Assembly (NCBI RefSeq): GCF_017592545.1
Contig: NZ_JAGFOA010000003.1
Coordinates: forward strand, 353,544-417,543
DNA: 64,000 nucleotides
From: Microbacterium stercoris
GTDB taxonomy: Bacteria; Actinomycetota; Actinomycetes; Actinomycetales; Microbacteriaceae
Direction of reading: 5' to 3'
The translations under genes and the position numbers were made by a program. The notes under the pieces were generated by a model, which was not told where the DNA came from, did no database searches, and was given only the letters and a program-made list of their open reading frames with translations. Shown here piece by piece: positions 34,213 through 44,673 of this stretch (position 1 is the first letter of the stretch; each line of letters begins with the position of its first letter).

Positions 34213-35157
34213 TCAGAGCTTCGGGGCGTGGGTCTCGATCGCGACGATGCCGGATCCGGGATTCGTCGCCGAGATGTGCACAACGCTGAAGGCGCCGGGC
34301 TCGAGCGCGGCGGCGTCCGAGAGGTACGACCCGCGCAGGGTGCCGGTGGCGAGCGCGAGCTCCTCGAGGATCTCGGGCAGCACCGGCCCGTGGCTGCACA
34401 GCACCGCGGGCTTGCCTGCGCGCACGCGGCGCCCGACCACGGCGCGCACGTCGGAGGTGCCGTCCTCCCAGGCGTCCTGGCTGAGGAGGTCGGTCTCGCG
34501 CACGCGGGTGCCGAGCGCGTCCGCCAGCGGCGCGACGGTCTGCAGGCACCGCACCGCGGTCGAGGAGACGATGCGTCGCACGCCGAACGCGCGCAGGGCG
34601 CCCACGACCGATTTCGCCTGCGCCTTGCCTCGCGGGTGCAGCGGGCGCAGCATGTCGCGGCCCTTCCAGTCGTCGCGGGGGACGGCCTTGCCATGACGCA
34701 GGGCGATGACCGGGAAGGTGTGCAGCACGCCGTCTTCGACGAGCTTCTCGAAGTGCTCCAGGATCTCGATGTCGACGGGGTAGCTCAGGCGTGTGTGCGC
34801 CTTCTTGAGGCTGACCCATTCGAGGCCCGAGATCTCGTCGTTCGGAACGAACGCGCTCTCGCGGATCGCTTGGTCGGTCGCGGGGGCCGACCAGTAGTGC
34901 ACGATCTTCTGCTTGCCGCTGGGCAGGTGGTAGCGCGAGATCCCGAGCTGCGGCCCGAGCGCTGTGCGGATGCCGGTCTCCTCGAAGATCTCCCGCACGG
35001 CGGTCTCGGCGAGCATCTCGCCGGGCTCCACCTTGCCCTTGGGCAGGGTGATGTCGCGGTACTTGGTGCGATGGATCAGCAGCACCCGCAGCCCGCCCTG
35101 CGCCGTGACGCGCCAGACGACGCCGCCCGCGGCGTAGACAGCCAGATCCGCCTTCAT
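34213..35157 (-). CDS. mutT1: Nudix hydrolase / histidine phosphatase fusion (MutT1 type)
   Basis: The 314-residue two-domain protein resembles mycobacterial MutT1. Residues about 5-140 form a Nudix domain with the box [11 protein letters not shown] followed by REIFEETG. Residues about 150-310 form a histidine-phosphatase domain beginning [10 protein letters not shown] (RHG motif) with the second His in LCSHGPVL. MutT1 hydrolyses 8-oxo-dGTP and diadenosine polyphosphates; this activity is inferred from domain order. ATG 35157 overlaps the ppk stop (ATGA), so the two are one operon, as mutT1 neighbours ppk1 in mycobacteria. Confidence 0.9.
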   Translation of the reverse strand: MKADLAVYAAGGVVWRVTAQGGLRVLLIHRTKYRDITLPKGKVEPGEMLAETAVREIFEETGIRTALGPQLGISRYHLPSGKQKIVHYWSAPATDQAIRESAFVPNDEISGLEWVSLKKAHTRLSYPVDIEILEHFEKLVEDGVLHTFPVIALRHGKAVPRDDWKGRDMLRPLHPRGKAQAKSVVGALRAFGVRRIVSSTAVRCLQTVAPLADALGTRVRETDLLSQDAWEDGTSDVRAVVGRRVRAGKPAVLCSHGPVLPEILEELALATGTLRGSYLSDAAALEPGAFSVVHISATNPGSGIVAIETHAPKL

Positions 35158-37322
35158 CGGATCGCGCGCGCCTGCCTGCGACGCTTCACGCTCGACATCC
35201 GGCGATCCTGCAGGTCGATGAGCGGCTTGCCGTGCTCATCGACGCTGTGGCGCGTCCACACGCCGCCCTCGCCCAGGTGCCAGGATGCGACCCGCTCGTC
35301 CATGGCCAGATCGAACAGCGCGAGCAGCTCGCTCACGTGCTTGGCGGAGGTCACCCGCACCAGGGCCTCGACACGCCGGTCGAGGTTGCGGTGCATCATG
35401 TCGGCCGAGCCGATGTAGACCTCCGGCTCGCCGCCGTTGCCGAAGGCGAAGATGCGCGAGTGCTCCAGGTAGCGCCCGAGAATGGAGCGCACCGTGATGT
35501 TGTCGCTCACGCCCGGCAGGTCGGTGCGCAGCGAGCAGATGCCGCGCACCCAGACGTCGACCTTCGCGCCCGCCGCGCTTGCGCGGTACAGGGCGTCGAT
35601 GATCTGCTCGTCGACCATCGAGTTGACCTTGATGCGCACGTGGCCGCCCTTGCCGTCGAGGGCGTTCTGCGCCTCGCGGTCGATGAGCCGCAGCAGGCCC
35701 TTGCGCAGGTGGAGGGGAGCGACGAGCAGGCGCTTGAACTTCTTCTCGATCGCGTAGCCCGACAGCTCGTTGAACAGGCGGGTGAGGTCGCGGCCCACCT
35801 GCGCGTCGGCGGTGAAGAGGCTGAGGTCCTCGTAGAGGCGCGACGTCTTGGGGTTGTAGTTGCCGGTGCCGACGTGGCTGTAGGTGCGCAGCTCGTCCTT
35901 CTCCTCGCGGATGACGAGCGTCAGCTTGCTGTGCGTCTTGAGGCCGACGAGGCCGTAGACGACGTGCACGCCCGCCTTCTCGAGCTTGCGCGCCCAGACG
36001 ATGTTGTTGGCCTCGTCGAAGCGCGCCTTGATCTCGACCAGGGCGAGCACCTGCTTGCCGGACTCGGCCGCGTCGATCAGCGCCTCCACGATGGGGCTGT
36101 CGCCCGAGGTGCGGTACAGGGTCTGCTTGATCGCCAGCACGTGCGGGTCGCGGGCGGCCTGCTCCAGGAACGCCTGCACCGAGGTCGCGAACGACTCGTA
36201 CGGGTGGTGCACGAGCACGTCGGACTTGCGGATGGCCGCGAAGATGTCGGCGCGAGACTCCTGGTCGACCGGCTGGAACGCCAGCGCGGTCGTGGGCACG
36301 TGCGGTGCGTAGCGCAGCTCGGGCCGCCGGATGCCCGCCACCTCGAACAGGGCGCGCAGGTCGAGCAGCCCCGGCACGCGGTAGACCTCCTGCTCGGTGA
36401 TGTCGAGCTCCTTGATGAGGAGGTCGAGCGTCACCGCATCCATGTCCTCGCCGATCTCGAGGCGGATCGGCGGGCCGAACCGGCGGCGCAGCAGCTCGGC
36501 CTCGAGCGCCTGGATGAGGTTCTCGGTCTCGTCCTCCTCGATCACCATGTCCTCGTTGCGCGTGAGGCGGAAGGTGTGGTGATCCAGGATCTGCATGCCC
36601 GGGAAGAGGTCGTCCAGGTGCTGGGCGATGAGCTCCTCCAGCGGCAGGAACCGCGTGCGTGTGCCGTCTCCCGGCACCGCGACGAAGCGCGGCATCATCT
36701 GCGGCACCTTCAGGCGCGCGAACTCCTGGCGGCCCGTGCGCGCGTTGCGGATCCGGATCGCGAGATTCAGCGACAGTCCCGAGATGTAGGGGAAGGGGTG
36801 AGCCGGATCGACCGCGAGCGGCATCAGGATCGGGAACACCTTCGCCTGGAAGTAGTCGTACATGCCCGAGCGCTCGGTGTCGTCGAGGTCGTCCCATCCG
36901 ACCACCTCGATGCCGGCCTCGGACAGTGCCGGGCGCACGCTCTCGCTCCATGCGGTGGCGTGGCGCACCTGCAGCGCGTGCGCCGCGGCGGAGATCGCGG
37001 CCAGCGCTTCGGACGGCGAGGTGCCGACGTTGGTCGGCACCGCGAGACCGGTCACGATGCGGCGCTTGAGGCCGGCCACCCGCACCATGAAGAACTCGTC
37101 GAGGTTGCTCGCGAAGATGGCGAGGAAGTTGGCGCGCTCCAGCAGCGGGGTCTTCGGATCCTCCGCCAGCTCCAGCACACGCTGGTTGAACGCGAGCCAG
37201 CTCAGCTCACGGTCGAGGTAGCGGTTCTCGGGCAGCTGGGCGTCGGGCGCTTCGACGGCATCATCGAAGTCGTCGTCCTCGGCGTCGCTGATGCCGGAGT
37301 CCACGATGGCGGAGTCGATCAT
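35154..37322 (-). CDS. ppk: polyphosphate kinase 1
   Basis: Makes polyphosphate from ATP. The 722-residue protein shows the four PPK1 regions: N-terminal helices ([20 protein letters not shown]), the middle domain, and two phospholipase-D-like domains with the catalytic His in [11 protein letters not shown] and the second site near the C-terminus ([17 protein letters not shown]). ATG 37322 gives the standard length; it lies 6 nt after CAGGAT with little RBS. A weak PHO-box-like repeat lies at 37344-37361, consistent with phosphate-dependent control. glnR is 49 nt upstream on the same strand. Confidence 0.95.
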   Translation of the reverse strand: MIDSAIVDSGISDAEDDDFDDAVEAPDAQLPENRYLDRELSWLAFNQRVLELAEDPKTPLLERANFLAIFASNLDEFFMVRVAGLKRRIVTGLAVPTNVGTSPSEALAAISAAAHALQVRHATAWSESVRPALSEAGIEVVGWDDLDDTERSGMYDYFQAKVFPILMPLAVDPAHPFPYISGLSLNLAIRIRNARTGRQEFARLKVPQMMPRFVAVPGDGTRTRFLPLEELIAQHLDDLFPGMQILDHHTFRLTRNEDMVIEEDETENLIQALEAELLRRRFGPPIRLEIGEDMDAVTLDLLIKELDITEQEVYRVPGLLDLRALFEVAGIRRPELRYAPHVPTTALAFQPVDQESRADIFAAIRKSDVLVHHPYESFATSVQAFLEQAARDPHVLAIKQTLYRTSGDSPIVEALIDAAESGKQVLALVEIKARFDEANNIVWARKLEKAGVHVVYGLVGLKTHSKLTLVIREEKDELRTYSHVGTGNYNPKTSRLYEDLSLFTADAQVGRDLTRLFNELSGYAIEKKFKRLLVAPLHLRKGLLRLIDREAQNALDGKGGHVRIKVNSMVDEQIIDALYRASAAGAKVDVWVRGICSLRTDLPGVSDNITVRSILGRYLEHSRIFAFGNGGEPEVYIGSADMMHRNLDRRVEALVRVTSAKHVSELLALFDLAMDERVASWHLGEGGVWTRHSVDEHGKPLIDLQDRRMSSVKRRRQARAIR

Positions 37323-37343
37323 GCGGCCATCCTGCCATTCGCC

Positions 37344-37361
37344 GGTGACGCGCACGTTAAC
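37344..37361 (-). promoter_or_regulatory. possible PHO box upstream of ppk
   Basis: GGTGACG (37344) and CGTTAAC (37355) are in the 11-nt phase of PHO boxes and resemble GGTGAAC/GGTTAAC at pstS, in the 49-nt gap between glnR and ppk. Only two repeats, one imperfect. Confidence 0.4.
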
Positions 37362-37371
37362 CGGATGCGCG

Positions 37372-38055
37372 TCACGCGTCGGCCGGGGCCTGCTCATCCT
37401 CGTAGACGTTGAACCGGTAGCCGACGTTGCGCACGGTGCCGATCAGCTGCTCGAGGTCGCCGAGCTTGGCGCGCAGGCGCCGCACGTGCACGTCGACCGT
37501 CCGGGTGCCGCCGAAGTAGTCGTATCCCCACACCTCGCTCAGCAGCTGCTCGCGGGTGAACACCCGCGAGGGGTGCGTCGCGAAGAAGTGCAGCAGCTGG
37601 AACTCCTTGTAGGTGAGATCGAGCGGCCGGCCGTGCACCTTCGCGGAGTAGGACGACTCGTCGATGGTGACCCCGGAGGTCTGGATCCGCGTGCTCACCT
37701 GCTCGGTCGAGCGGCGGCCGACCGCGAGACGCACGCGCGCGTCGAGTTCGGCAGGGCCCGCGGTCGCGAGAATGACGTCGTCGATGCCCCAGTCGCTCGA
37801 CACGGCGGTCAGGCCGCCCTCGGTGACGATCGCGATGAGCGGCGAGTCGAGACCGGTTGTGTTCAGGATCTTGCAGAGCGACTTCGCGGCGACGAGATCG
37901 CCTCGCGCGTCGACGAAGACGACATCCGCGCTCGGCGCGTTGACGAGCTGGGCGGGCTCGGCGGGGATCTGACGCACGCGGTGGCTCAGCAGTTCGAGCG
38001 CGGGCAGGACGGGCCCTCCGCCGGGGGCGGAGCTCAGAACAAGCAGCTGTGCCAT
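37372..38055 (-). CDS. glnR: GlnR, OmpR-type orphan regulator of nitrogen metabolism
   Basis: The 227-residue DNA-binding protein has an atypical receiver domain ([43 protein letters not shown]) and a C-terminal winged helix ([35 protein letters not shown]). These segments closely match actinobacterial GlnR, which controls glnA, amtB and nitrate genes. The receiver is typically not phosphorylated in GlnR. Start ATG 38055 has RBS AAGGA. It sits just upstream of ppk-mutT1, placing nitrogen and phosphate control side by side; in mycobacteria glnR also lies near phosphate genes. Confidence 0.88.
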   Translation of the reverse strand: MAQLLVLSSAPGGGPVLPALELLSHRVRQIPAEPAQLVNAPSADVVFVDARGDLVAAKSLCKILNTTGLDSPLIAIVTEGGLTAVSSDWGIDDVILATAGPAELDARVRLAVGRRSTEQVSTRIQTSGVTIDESSYSAKVHGRPLDLTYKEFQLLHFFATHPSRVFTREQLLSEVWGYDYFGGTRTVDVHVRRLRAKLGDLEQLIGTVRNVGYRFNVYEDEQAPADA

Positions 38056-38131
38056 GCAGTCCTTCCGGGCTGACGCGATGGCCCCATCATAGGGTTTGCC
38101 GGGATCGCGCTCCGACAGGGACAATGTGCCC

Positions 38132-38428
38132 ATGACGATCCCTGAGCTCGCCCCGCGCCGCCGGTTCACGGCGATCGTGGCCACATCGGCCTTCGCGCTG
38201 CTCGTGGCCATCGCGATCGCGGTGCTCGTGCCGGTCGAGCTGCGGTCGCTGTGGTTCGGCCTCGCGGGCGGCGCGACGGTGATCTGCGCGTTCGTCGCGC
38301 ATCTCGTCGACGGCCGGGCGGAAGGGTTCATCTTCCGCGTGAGCATCGCCGCGCTCGGCGGCATCACGGTCCTCGGGATCGTGGCGCTCATCTCGATGCT
38401 GACCTCGGTCACCGCCGTCCCCGTCTGA
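38132..38428 (+). CDS. small three-span membrane protein
   Basis: 98 residues with three hydrophobic segments (about 15-37, 43-60 and 70-93) and an Arg-rich N-terminus (PRRRF). It is unrecognised, though small proteins of this kind are common beside glnR in Microbacteriaceae. ATG 38132 lies 6 nt after GACAAT, a weak leaderless arrangement. It diverges from glnR with 76 nt between starts. Confidence 0.7.
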   Translation: MTIPELAPRRRFTAIVATSAFALLVAIAIAVLVPVELRSLWFGLAGGATVICAFVAHLVDGRAEGFIFRVSIAALGGITVLGIVALISMLTSVTAVPV

Positions 38429-38490
38429 GTCGCTCGACGTCGAACGACCCGCACCGCCGGGCGCGTCCCCGCCCGCGATAGACTCGCCAC

Positions 38491-38610
38491 ATGGGTATGG
38501 ATCTCGTCGCGCTCGAACTCTTCTTCGTGGGGCTGCTGGGCCTCGCGTCGCTGGCCATCGCCTTCATCTCGGGCGCGGTCGTCTGGAACCTCTTCCGCGG
38601 CCAGCGCTGA
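38491..38610 (+). CDS. 39-residue single-span membrane peptide
   Basis: A short frame beginning [20 protein letters not shown] and ending WNLFRGQR forms one transmembrane helix with a basic C-terminus. ATG 38491 lies exactly 6 nt after TAGACT (38479-38484) and has no RBS. The position, good promoter box and coding bias (G/C third positions) support a real gene. It precedes the nitrobindin gene by 10 nt, so they may be co-transcribed. Confidence 0.6.
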   Translation: MGMDLVALELFFVGLLGLASLAIAFISGAVVWNLFRGQR

Positions 38611-38620
38611 GGGTCGCGGC

Positions 38621-39226
38621 ATGATCGAGCTGCCGACCGACCTCCCCGCCGATCTGGTGCCGCTGGCGTGGCTCCTCGGCGTGTGGGAGGGCACGGGCGT
38701 GATCGACTATCACGTCGGCGACACGCACTACGAGGGCGAGTTCACCCACCGCGTCAGCTTCAGCCATGACGGCGGGCCGTTCCTGAACTACTCGGCCACC
38801 GCCTACACGGCGTCGGTTGACGGCGCGCCCTCCCGCCGCCTCAACTCCGAGACCGGCTTCTGGCGCCTCGCGCGTCCGTCCCTCGCCTCCGAGCCCGGCC
38901 CCGGTCTGCTGCCCGGACTCGGCGACGAGATCGCGCGCACGGCCGACGACGTCGAGCTGCTGCGCAACGCCGACGAGGGCTTCGACGTCGAGGTCTCGCT
39001 CGTGCATTCCGACGGGGTCAGCGAGCTGTACCTCGGTCAGGTCAAGGGGCCGCGCGTCGACATCGCGACCGATGCCGTGGTGCGCACAGCGAACGCGCGG
39101 CACTACGCCGCCGCCACCCGCATCTACGGCCTGGTCGACGGGCATCTGCTGTGGGCCTGGGACATCGCGGCGCTCGGGCGCGAGCTCGGCTCGCACGCGT
39201 CGGCCCGCCTGGCGAAGGTCTCCTGA
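38621..39226 (+). CDS. nitrobindin-like heme-binding protein (FABP family)
   Basis: A 201-residue beta-barrel protein. The N-terminal GVWEGTGVI matches the GxWxGxG motif of nitrobindins, and the C-terminal [23 protein letters not shown] carries the conserved His region near the heme. Actinobacterial members bind ferric heme and scavenge nitric oxide or peroxynitrite. The stop overlaps the start of the YgfZ gene (TGATG), so the two are coupled, possibly linking heme chemistry with Fe-S maintenance. Confidence 0.88.
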   Translation: MIELPTDLPADLVPLAWLLGVWEGTGVIDYHVGDTHYEGEFTHRVSFSHDGGPFLNYSATAYTASVDGAPSRRLNSETGFWRLARPSLASEPGPGLLPGLGDEIARTADDVELLRNADEGFDVEVSLVHSDGVSELYLGQVKGPRVDIATDAVVRTANARHYAAATRIYGLVDGHLLWAWDIAALGRELGSHASARLAKVS

Positions 39227-40392
39227 TGAGCGACCGGCCGTTCTTCGCCGATCGGCCGGGCGCCGTGCTCGGCGACGACGGCATCGCCCACTTCGGCGAC
39301 CCGGTGCGCGAGCAGCGCCGCCTGGAGCGGGGCGAAGCCATCGCCCCCCGCGACGACCGCGCCGTGATCGAGGTGTCCGGTCCGGATCGCCTCTCCTGGC
39401 TCGATTCGATCACCTCGCAGTTCGTCGCGAACCTGCAGCCGGGCGACTCCACCGAGCTGCTGGTGCTGGATCCGCACGGCCGCGTCGAGCACGTCGCGGC
39501 GGTCTTCGAGGACGGCGCCTCGGTCTGGCTGATCGCCGACGCCGGCGATGCCGCGGGGCTCGCGAAGTGGCTCACGATGATGCGCTTCCGCTCGCAGGTG
39601 ACGGTGGCGGTGCGCGATGACCTGGCCGTGCTCGGGTTCTTCGAGCACGGATCCGCCGAGCGCCTGGTCGCGCAGGTGGCTCATCGCCCGCACGCGACCG
39701 AGCGGGTGCCCGACGGGATGCCGCTTGTCTGGGCGGATCCGTGGCGGAGCGTGACCGCGGGCGGCTGGCAGTACGCCGCGACGGCGTCGCACCCCGGGGC
39801 CGACTACGCATGGGTCGAGGCGATCGTCGAGCGCGCCGCGCTGCCCCAGCTCGCAGGCGCCGAACTCGCCGGACTGCTCGCGGTCGAGGCGCTGCGTGTG
39901 GCCGCCTGGCGTCCGCGCTGGGCGCGCGAGATCGATGACCGCGCCATTCCGCACGAATACGACTGGCTGCGCACCGCCGTGCACCTGAACAAGGGCTGTT
40001 ATCGCGGGCAGGAGACCGTCGCCAAGGTGCACAACCTGGGCCACCCGCCGCGCCGCCTGACGCTGCTTCACCTCGACGGCAGCGACAGCGTGCTGCCCGA
40101 GCCGGGGGCGCTCGTGGTCGATGCGACCGGCGAGGGCGAGCCGTCCGAGGTCGGCCACGTCACCACCATCGTGCGGCACCACGAGCTCGGCCCCGTCGCG
40201 CTCGCCGTGCTCGCCCGTCGGGTGCCCGCGGATGCGACCCTGGAGATCCGCTTCGGCGAGTCGCGGGTCGCCGCAGCGCAGGAGGTCATCGTGCCGGCGG
40301 ACGCCGGTGCCACGGCCGAGGTGCCTCGTCTGACGCGCCTGTCGCGCCGACCCGTGCGCCAGGAGCCGGCCGCGCCGGATCCGGCCGTCTGA
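39226..40392 (+). CDS. ygfZ: YgfZ/GcvT-like folate-binding protein
   Basis: The 388-residue protein of the aminomethyltransferase fold has the hallmark NKGCYRGQETVAK that defines YgfZ (K-G-C-Y-x-G-Q-E), a tetrahydrofolate-dependent factor for Fe-S cluster enzymes. The RLSWLDSITSQF segment near residue 60 is typical of the fold. ATG 39226 shares a base with the nitrobindin stop. An upstream in-frame start would run deep into that gene and is rejected. Confidence 0.9.
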   Translation: MSDRPFFADRPGAVLGDDGIAHFGDPVREQRRLERGEAIAPRDDRAVIEVSGPDRLSWLDSITSQFVANLQPGDSTELLVLDPHGRVEHVAAVFEDGASVWLIADAGDAAGLAKWLTMMRFRSQVTVAVRDDLAVLGFFEHGSAERLVAQVAHRPHATERVPDGMPLVWADPWRSVTAGGWQYAATASHPGADYAWVEAIVERAALPQLAGAELAGLLAVEALRVAAWRPRWAREIDDRAIPHEYDWLRTAVHLNKGCYRGQETVAKVHNLGHPPRRLTLLHLDGSDSVLPEPGALVVDATGEGEPSEVGHVTTIVRHHELGPVALAVLARRVPADATLEIRFGESRVAAAQEVIVPADAGATAEVPRLTRLSRRPVRQEPAAPDPAV

Positions 40393-40432
40393 TCGGGATC
40401 CGACGGATCCGGATCCGGGGGATGATCAGCGG

Positions 40433-41539
40433 ATGACCGATTCGCAGCCGATCACGCAGGCCGTCGACGTCGGCTGGCGCAGCCGCTTCTCGCCGCGCCC
40501 GGGGCTCGAGCGCCTGCGCGACTCCTGGGTGCCCGTCGCGCAGATCGTGGTGGCGGCCACCGTCGCGTACCTGATCGGGGTGCACGTGCTCGGGCACGCC
40601 GCGCCCCTGATCGCGATCACGGTGGCGATCTCGAGCCTCGGGCTCGCGCGCGACGCCCGACCCCTGCGGGTGGTCGAGACGGTGATCGGCATGCTGACGG
40701 GGATCCTCGTCGCGGAGGCGCTGCGCCTGCTCACGGGCACCGGCACGTGGCAGCTCGCCGTCGCGCTGGGGGTGACGCTGCTGGTGGCGCGGTTCCTGTC
40801 TCCCACGCCCGGTTTCGCGATCGCCGCCGCCATCCAGGCCACGATCGCCATGGTGCTGCCGGCGAGCCAGATCCCGTTCACCCGCCTGCTCGACGGCATC
40901 GCGGGCGGGGTGCTGGCGGTGCTGGTGACCGCACTGCTGCCGCGCGATCCGCAGGCGCACGCCGTGCGCGACGCGAAGGCGTACTTCGCGGCGTTCGACG
41001 CCGCGGCGGCACGGCTGGTGGCGGCGCTGCGTCGGGGTGACCGGCTCCGGGCCGAGAGCGGCCTCGAGAAGGCCCGGGCGCTCGAGGCCGTCGGCACCGT
41101 GTGGCGCGACTCGCTCGAGTCGGGCAGGTCGATCGCGCGTGTCTCGCCGTTCCTGCAGGGGCGACGAGCGGAGCTCGAGCGCCACGCGCTGATCCTGAAC
41201 CAGATGGACCTGGTCACCCGAAGCCTGCGTGTGGTCGCGCGGCGGGTGGTCTACCTGACCGATGACCGCCAGCCGCTGCCTGTGGTGGCCGACACGCTCG
41301 CCGACATCGCCGCGGCCGCCGCGCTGGTCGGCGCATCGATCGACGACCCGGCGCAGCGCCCGGCGGCGCGCGATGCCGTGCGTGCCATCGCCCAGCGTCT
41401 CGATCCGGCCGCTCTTCTGCCGGGCGCCCCGCTCGGACAGCACGCCCTGCTGTCGGCCCTGCGGCCGATGGTCGTGGATCTCCTCATCGCCACCGGCATG
41501 TCGCCCGCGGAGGCCCGCGCGGTCATCCCGCGCATCTGA
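40433..41539 (+). CDS. FUSC-family membrane protein
   Basis: The 368-residue protein has an N-terminal membrane half (six hydrophobic segments between about residues 25 and 165) and a helical cytoplasmic half rich in Arg/Ala. It resembles aromatic-acid exporter (FUSC/YdhK-like) proteins; substrate unknown. ATG 40433 lies 6 nt after GATGAT. The next gene begins 4 nt after its stop, so the two may be co-transcribed. The sequence just upstream has four GGATCC sites within 40 nt. Confidence 0.8.
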   Translation: MTDSQPITQAVDVGWRSRFSPRPGLERLRDSWVPVAQIVVAATVAYLIGVHVLGHAAPLIAITVAISSLGLARDARPLRVVETVIGMLTGILVAEALRLLTGTGTWQLAVALGVTLLVARFLSPTPGFAIAAAIQATIAMVLPASQIPFTRLLDGIAGGVLAVLVTALLPRDPQAHAVRDAKAYFAAFDAAAARLVAALRRGDRLRAESGLEKARALEAVGTVWRDSLESGRSIARVSPFLQGRRAELERHALILNQMDLVTRSLRVVARRVVYLTDDRQPLPVVADTLADIAAAAALVGASIDDPAQRPAARDAVRAIAQRLDPAALLPGAPLGQHALLSALRPMVVDLLIATGMSPAEARAVIPRI

Positions 41540-41543
41540 TGCG

Positions 41544-42182
41544 ATGAGTGACTCTCCCACGCTCGAGCAGCTTGTCGATGCATGGCGGGCTGATCCGCCG
41601 AGGCCAGCCGCTGCTGACGGGCTCGTGGACCTGCTCAAGCAGCGTTTTCTCGCGTACGAAGTTCCGGTGAGCCTCATCCCGCGGTCCGACTACGAGATGG
41701 ATGACGACGTCGTAGAAGACGACGTCTGGAAGCTCCTTCTGATCACGGACCCTGCGACGGTCACCGGCCTCGTCTCTCCGGCAGCGTTCGACAGAGAGGA
41801 TTGGCCGCCGTCTGCGGAGGGCTGGCCGCCGTCACTGGCCGAGGACTGGGCGGAAGTCTTCGGGAACTTCCGGGGTGAGCTGCTGGCGGTTGAGGAGGTC
41901 GGCTACCGCCTGTTCACGTCGCTTGTCGGGAAGGGCATGGCGCTGGGAATCGTGCTCGAGTCCCGTGACGGCGAGATCGTGGATGGATTCAAGATCTATG
42001 GTCCGTCGGACCTGCTCGCGGACGTGCTGATCGGCCACATCGGCTGGGAGAAGCACCGAGCGACCGAGGAGAATCCCTACGGCGTTGCTGTCGGCGACAT
42101 CGGCGACGAGGACTTCGCTCGCTATCTGAGAATGGCGAACGCTGAAGGTCTCCTTCACGCCGCCACCGGCAGCGCACGTTGA
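41544..42182 (+). CDS. hypothetical acidic protein, possibly acquired
   Basis: A 212-residue acidic, soluble protein (MDDDVVEDDVWKLLLITDPATV and WPPSAEGWPPSLAEDW are notable) that I do not recognise. There is no signal peptide, membrane span or known motif. Base composition and codon use are less GC-rich than neighbours (for example tat, gaa, aga codons). ATG 41544 is 4 nt after the FUSC stop. Small acidic orphan genes of this kind may be immunity-type proteins, but nothing here shows that. Confidence 0.65.
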   Translation: MSDSPTLEQLVDAWRADPPRPAAADGLVDLLKQRFLAYEVPVSLIPRSDYEMDDDVVEDDVWKLLLITDPATVTGLVSPAAFDREDWPPSAEGWPPSLAEDWAEVFGNFRGELLAVEEVGYRLFTSLVGKGMALGIVLESRDGEIVDGFKIYGPSDLLADVLIGHIGWEKHRATEENPYGVAVGDIGDEDFARYLRMANAEGLLHAATGSAR

Positions 42183-42255
42183 CTCAGGAAGTCACGAGTC
42201 TCGAAGAGGCAGCGCCGGTCTTCCTCGAAGGTCAGAACTCCCTCGGCCGGCGAAC

Positions 42256-43743
42256 TCAGACCAGGGCGCGCACGTTGCGGTAGCCGTCGGGAAGCACGTC
42301 GGGGCCCTCGGCGTCGAAGACCCGGGTGGTGCCCGGCGCCGCCGACCAGGCCGCCCAACCGGGGTCGTGTGCCACCGCCTGGGCCACTGCGGCGCCGTGC
42401 AGCGCGTCGGCGAGGCGCTGTGGCGGGTGGTCGCCCGCGAGCGCAGGCACGTGCGCTTCGGCGAGGCAGTCGAACCAGAAAGGCACATCGAGGCAGTGCA
42501 GCGCCCAGCGACGTGCGGGAGAGGGCCACGAGAAGCGATACACCCAGGTGGGAGCCGCCGCCCGCGCCTTCGCGACCCGCACCACGGTCGAGCGGAAGAT
42601 CATGTCGCTCGCGTAGTGGCCGAGCAGGGCGGCGGGACCGAGGCGCCGCTGCGGCCGATTGTCGGCGAGGTACATGCGCAGGCGACGCAGGGGCATCCCT
42701 ACGACGGCGAGCGCGAGGGCCGACGGGATGAGGCGCACCCGCTTCTCGTACGAGTCGGTGACGAAGGTGAACTCGTCGTCGGTGGATCCGATCACCAGGG
42801 GCTTGTCGGCGCCGACACCCGCGGCGATCGACGCGATCGTCGGGCGGGTGAGCAGGTCGCCGTCGATCACGGGGCCGATGCGCAGAGCGCCCTGCAGGGT
42901 GGCCCGGAGGGCAGCCAGCCGGTCGCGAGTCTCCGGTCGGGCGGCGACCTGCTGCTGATCGCGGATCTGACGCTCCGTGAGCGAGGCGAATCCCTCGCGG
43001 GTGTGCGGCACGCCGGCCAGCTGGGCGAGACGGCGGGACGTGCGCTCCGCGTCGTGCTGCGTCAGATCGGAGAGGGCGGCCGACATCGCCCACGCTGACG
43101 AGAAGAGATGCTGCGCCGCGGGCATGCCGAGCAGCGTCAGCACCGCCCCGCCGCCGGCCGACTGGCCGGCGAGGGTCACGCGGGCGGGGTCCCCGCCGAA
43201 CGCGGCGATGTTGCGCTGGATCCACTCCAGCGCCGCCAGCCAGTCGCGCACGCCGCGGTTGGACGGCGCACCGGGCACGTGCCCGAAGCCGTCGAAGCCG
43301 AGGCGATACGAGATGCTCACCGTCACGACGCCGTCGCGATTGAACGCGCGCCCGTCGTACCAGGGCGAGGCGGGCGATCCGCTGATGAAGGCACCGCCGT
43401 GGATCCAGGCGACCACCGGCAGGCCGGCATCCGGATCGCCGGGGGCCGGTGTGAAGACGTCGACGTTGAGGGTCGACCTGCCGGGAATGGACGGCTCGGG
43501 GATGAGGGTCTTGCCGGGGTCGCCGCGCTGAGCCGTGGCGCCGTGTTCGACGGCGTCGCGGATGCCCTCCCACGGCTCGGGCGGCACCGGTGCGCCGAAG
43601 CGCAGGGCGCCCACGGGCGGCTGCGCGAAGGGGATCCCGAGGAAGGCGGCCGATCGATCCGCTGCTCCCGGGTCGCCGCGCCACACACCGCGCACCCGCC
43701 CGGCCTCGATCGCGACGATCGGAGATCCCACTTCTGTCGCCAT
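42256..43743 (-). CDS. type-B carboxylesterase/lipase
   Basis: The 495-residue enzyme has the N-terminal FLGIPFAQPPVGALRFG, the oxyanion segment VVAWIHGGAFISGSP and the nucleophile Ser195 in LAGQSAGGGAV, all classic for type-B carboxylesterases. The Glu and His of the triad lie in the middle and C-terminal parts. There is no signal peptide, so it is probably cytoplasmic. Start ATG 43743. The end is 73 nt from the hypothetical gene. Substrate unknown. Confidence 0.9.
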   Translation of the reverse strand: MATEVGSPIVAIEAGRVRGVWRGDPGAADRSAAFLGIPFAQPPVGALRFGAPVPPEPWEGIRDAVEHGATAQRGDPGKTLIPEPSIPGRSTLNVDVFTPAPGDPDAGLPVVAWIHGGAFISGSPASPWYDGRAFNRDGVVTVSISYRLGFDGFGHVPGAPSNRGVRDWLAALEWIQRNIAAFGGDPARVTLAGQSAGGGAVLTLLGMPAAQHLFSSAWAMSAALSDLTQHDAERTSRRLAQLAGVPHTREGFASLTERQIRDQQQVAARPETRDRLAALRATLQGALRIGPVIDGDLLTRPTIASIAAGVGADKPLVIGSTDDEFTFVTDSYEKRVRLIPSALALAVVGMPLRRLRMYLADNRPQRRLGPAALLGHYASDMIFRSTVVRVAKARAAAPTWVYRFSWPSPARRWALHCLDVPFWFDCLAEAHVPALAGDHPPQRLADALHGAAVAQAVAHDPGWAAWSAAPGTTRVFDAEGPDVLPDGYRNVRALV

Positions 43744-43814
43744 CGGCGTCCTCTCGTCCAGGGGCGTCAGGATCGAGTCTCGCAGCCACCGCAGCGGAAG
43801 GGCGGATGGCGAGG

Positions 43815-44633
43815 CTAGAGCGGCCGCACCGTCTCCCACGGCACGGTGAGCTCGCCGAGACGCCATCGGGCCTTGCCTCCCTGCACGGGCATGCCGGACG
43901 CGCGGAGCGCGGCGACCGCGGCCATCCAGCGCTGGGTGGCGCCGAAGGTGCCCAGGGGAGCGGCGCGGTCCCACTCCCGGTCGAGGGCGACGAGCAGGTC
44001 GTGGATGCGCTCGCCCGGCACATTGCGGTGGATGAGCGCCTTCGGCAGGCGCTCGGCCACGATGCTCGGGCGCTCGAGGTCGGCCAGTCGCAGCGAGATC
44101 GTGAGGCGCAGGGGCTCGCCGGAGGCGGCGACATCGACCCAGCTGCACACGCGGCCGATCTCGTCGCAGGTGCCCTCCACGAGCACGCCCCCGGGTGCCA
44201 GGCGCGCGGTCATCCGGCCCCACGCCCCCGCCACGGCCTCCTCGTCGTACTGCCGCAGCACGTTGAAGGCCCGGATCACCGCCGGCCGCCGCCCGCTCGG
44301 CAGAGGCACCTCGAACCCGCCGCGCGCGAACGACACCCGCGCGTCGCGCGCGAACGTCGTCCGTCCCGCGCGGGTCTCGGCCAGCTGCTCGTTGGCGCGT
44401 GCGACCCGGTCCGGATCGATCTCGAGCCCGCGCAGCTCGACATCCGGACGCACCCGGCGCAGGCGGGCCTCCAGCTCGAGCGTGGTCACGCCGTTCGCGC
44501 CGTACCCGAGGTCGACGACGAGCGGATCCGCCGCGCGCCGGAACTCGGGCAGGTGAGCGATCCACCGATCGACGCGGCGCAGGCGGTTCGTGCCGGTGGT
44601 GCCGCGGGTGGCGTGACCCTCGTGCGCTGGCAT
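43815..44633 (-). CDS. class I SAM-dependent methyltransferase
   Basis: The 272-residue protein has SAM-binding motif I in [17 protein letters not shown], motif II near [15 protein letters not shown] and motif IV near [13 protein letters not shown]. The substrate is not evident. ATG 44633 lies 6 nt after CACAAT on the minus strand, while the divergent gpmA has its own -10 at 44661, so the two promoters face away from each other in a 40-nt gap. Confidence 0.83.
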   Translation of the reverse strand: MPAHEGHATRGTTGTNRLRRVDRWIAHLPEFRRAADPLVVDLGYGANGVTTLELEARLRRVRPDVELRGLEIDPDRVARANEQLAETRAGRTTFARDARVSFARGGFEVPLPSGRRPAVIRAFNVLRQYDEEAVAGAWGRMTARLAPGGVLVEGTCDEIGRVCSWVDVAASGEPLRLTISLRLADLERPSIVAERLPKALIHRNVPGERIHDLLVALDREWDRAAPLGTFGATQRWMAAVAALRASGMPVQGGKARWRLGELTVPWETVRPL

Positions 44634-44673
44634 GACTCCATTGTGTCGTGCGCGGCTCGGTAGGCTGGTGCGC

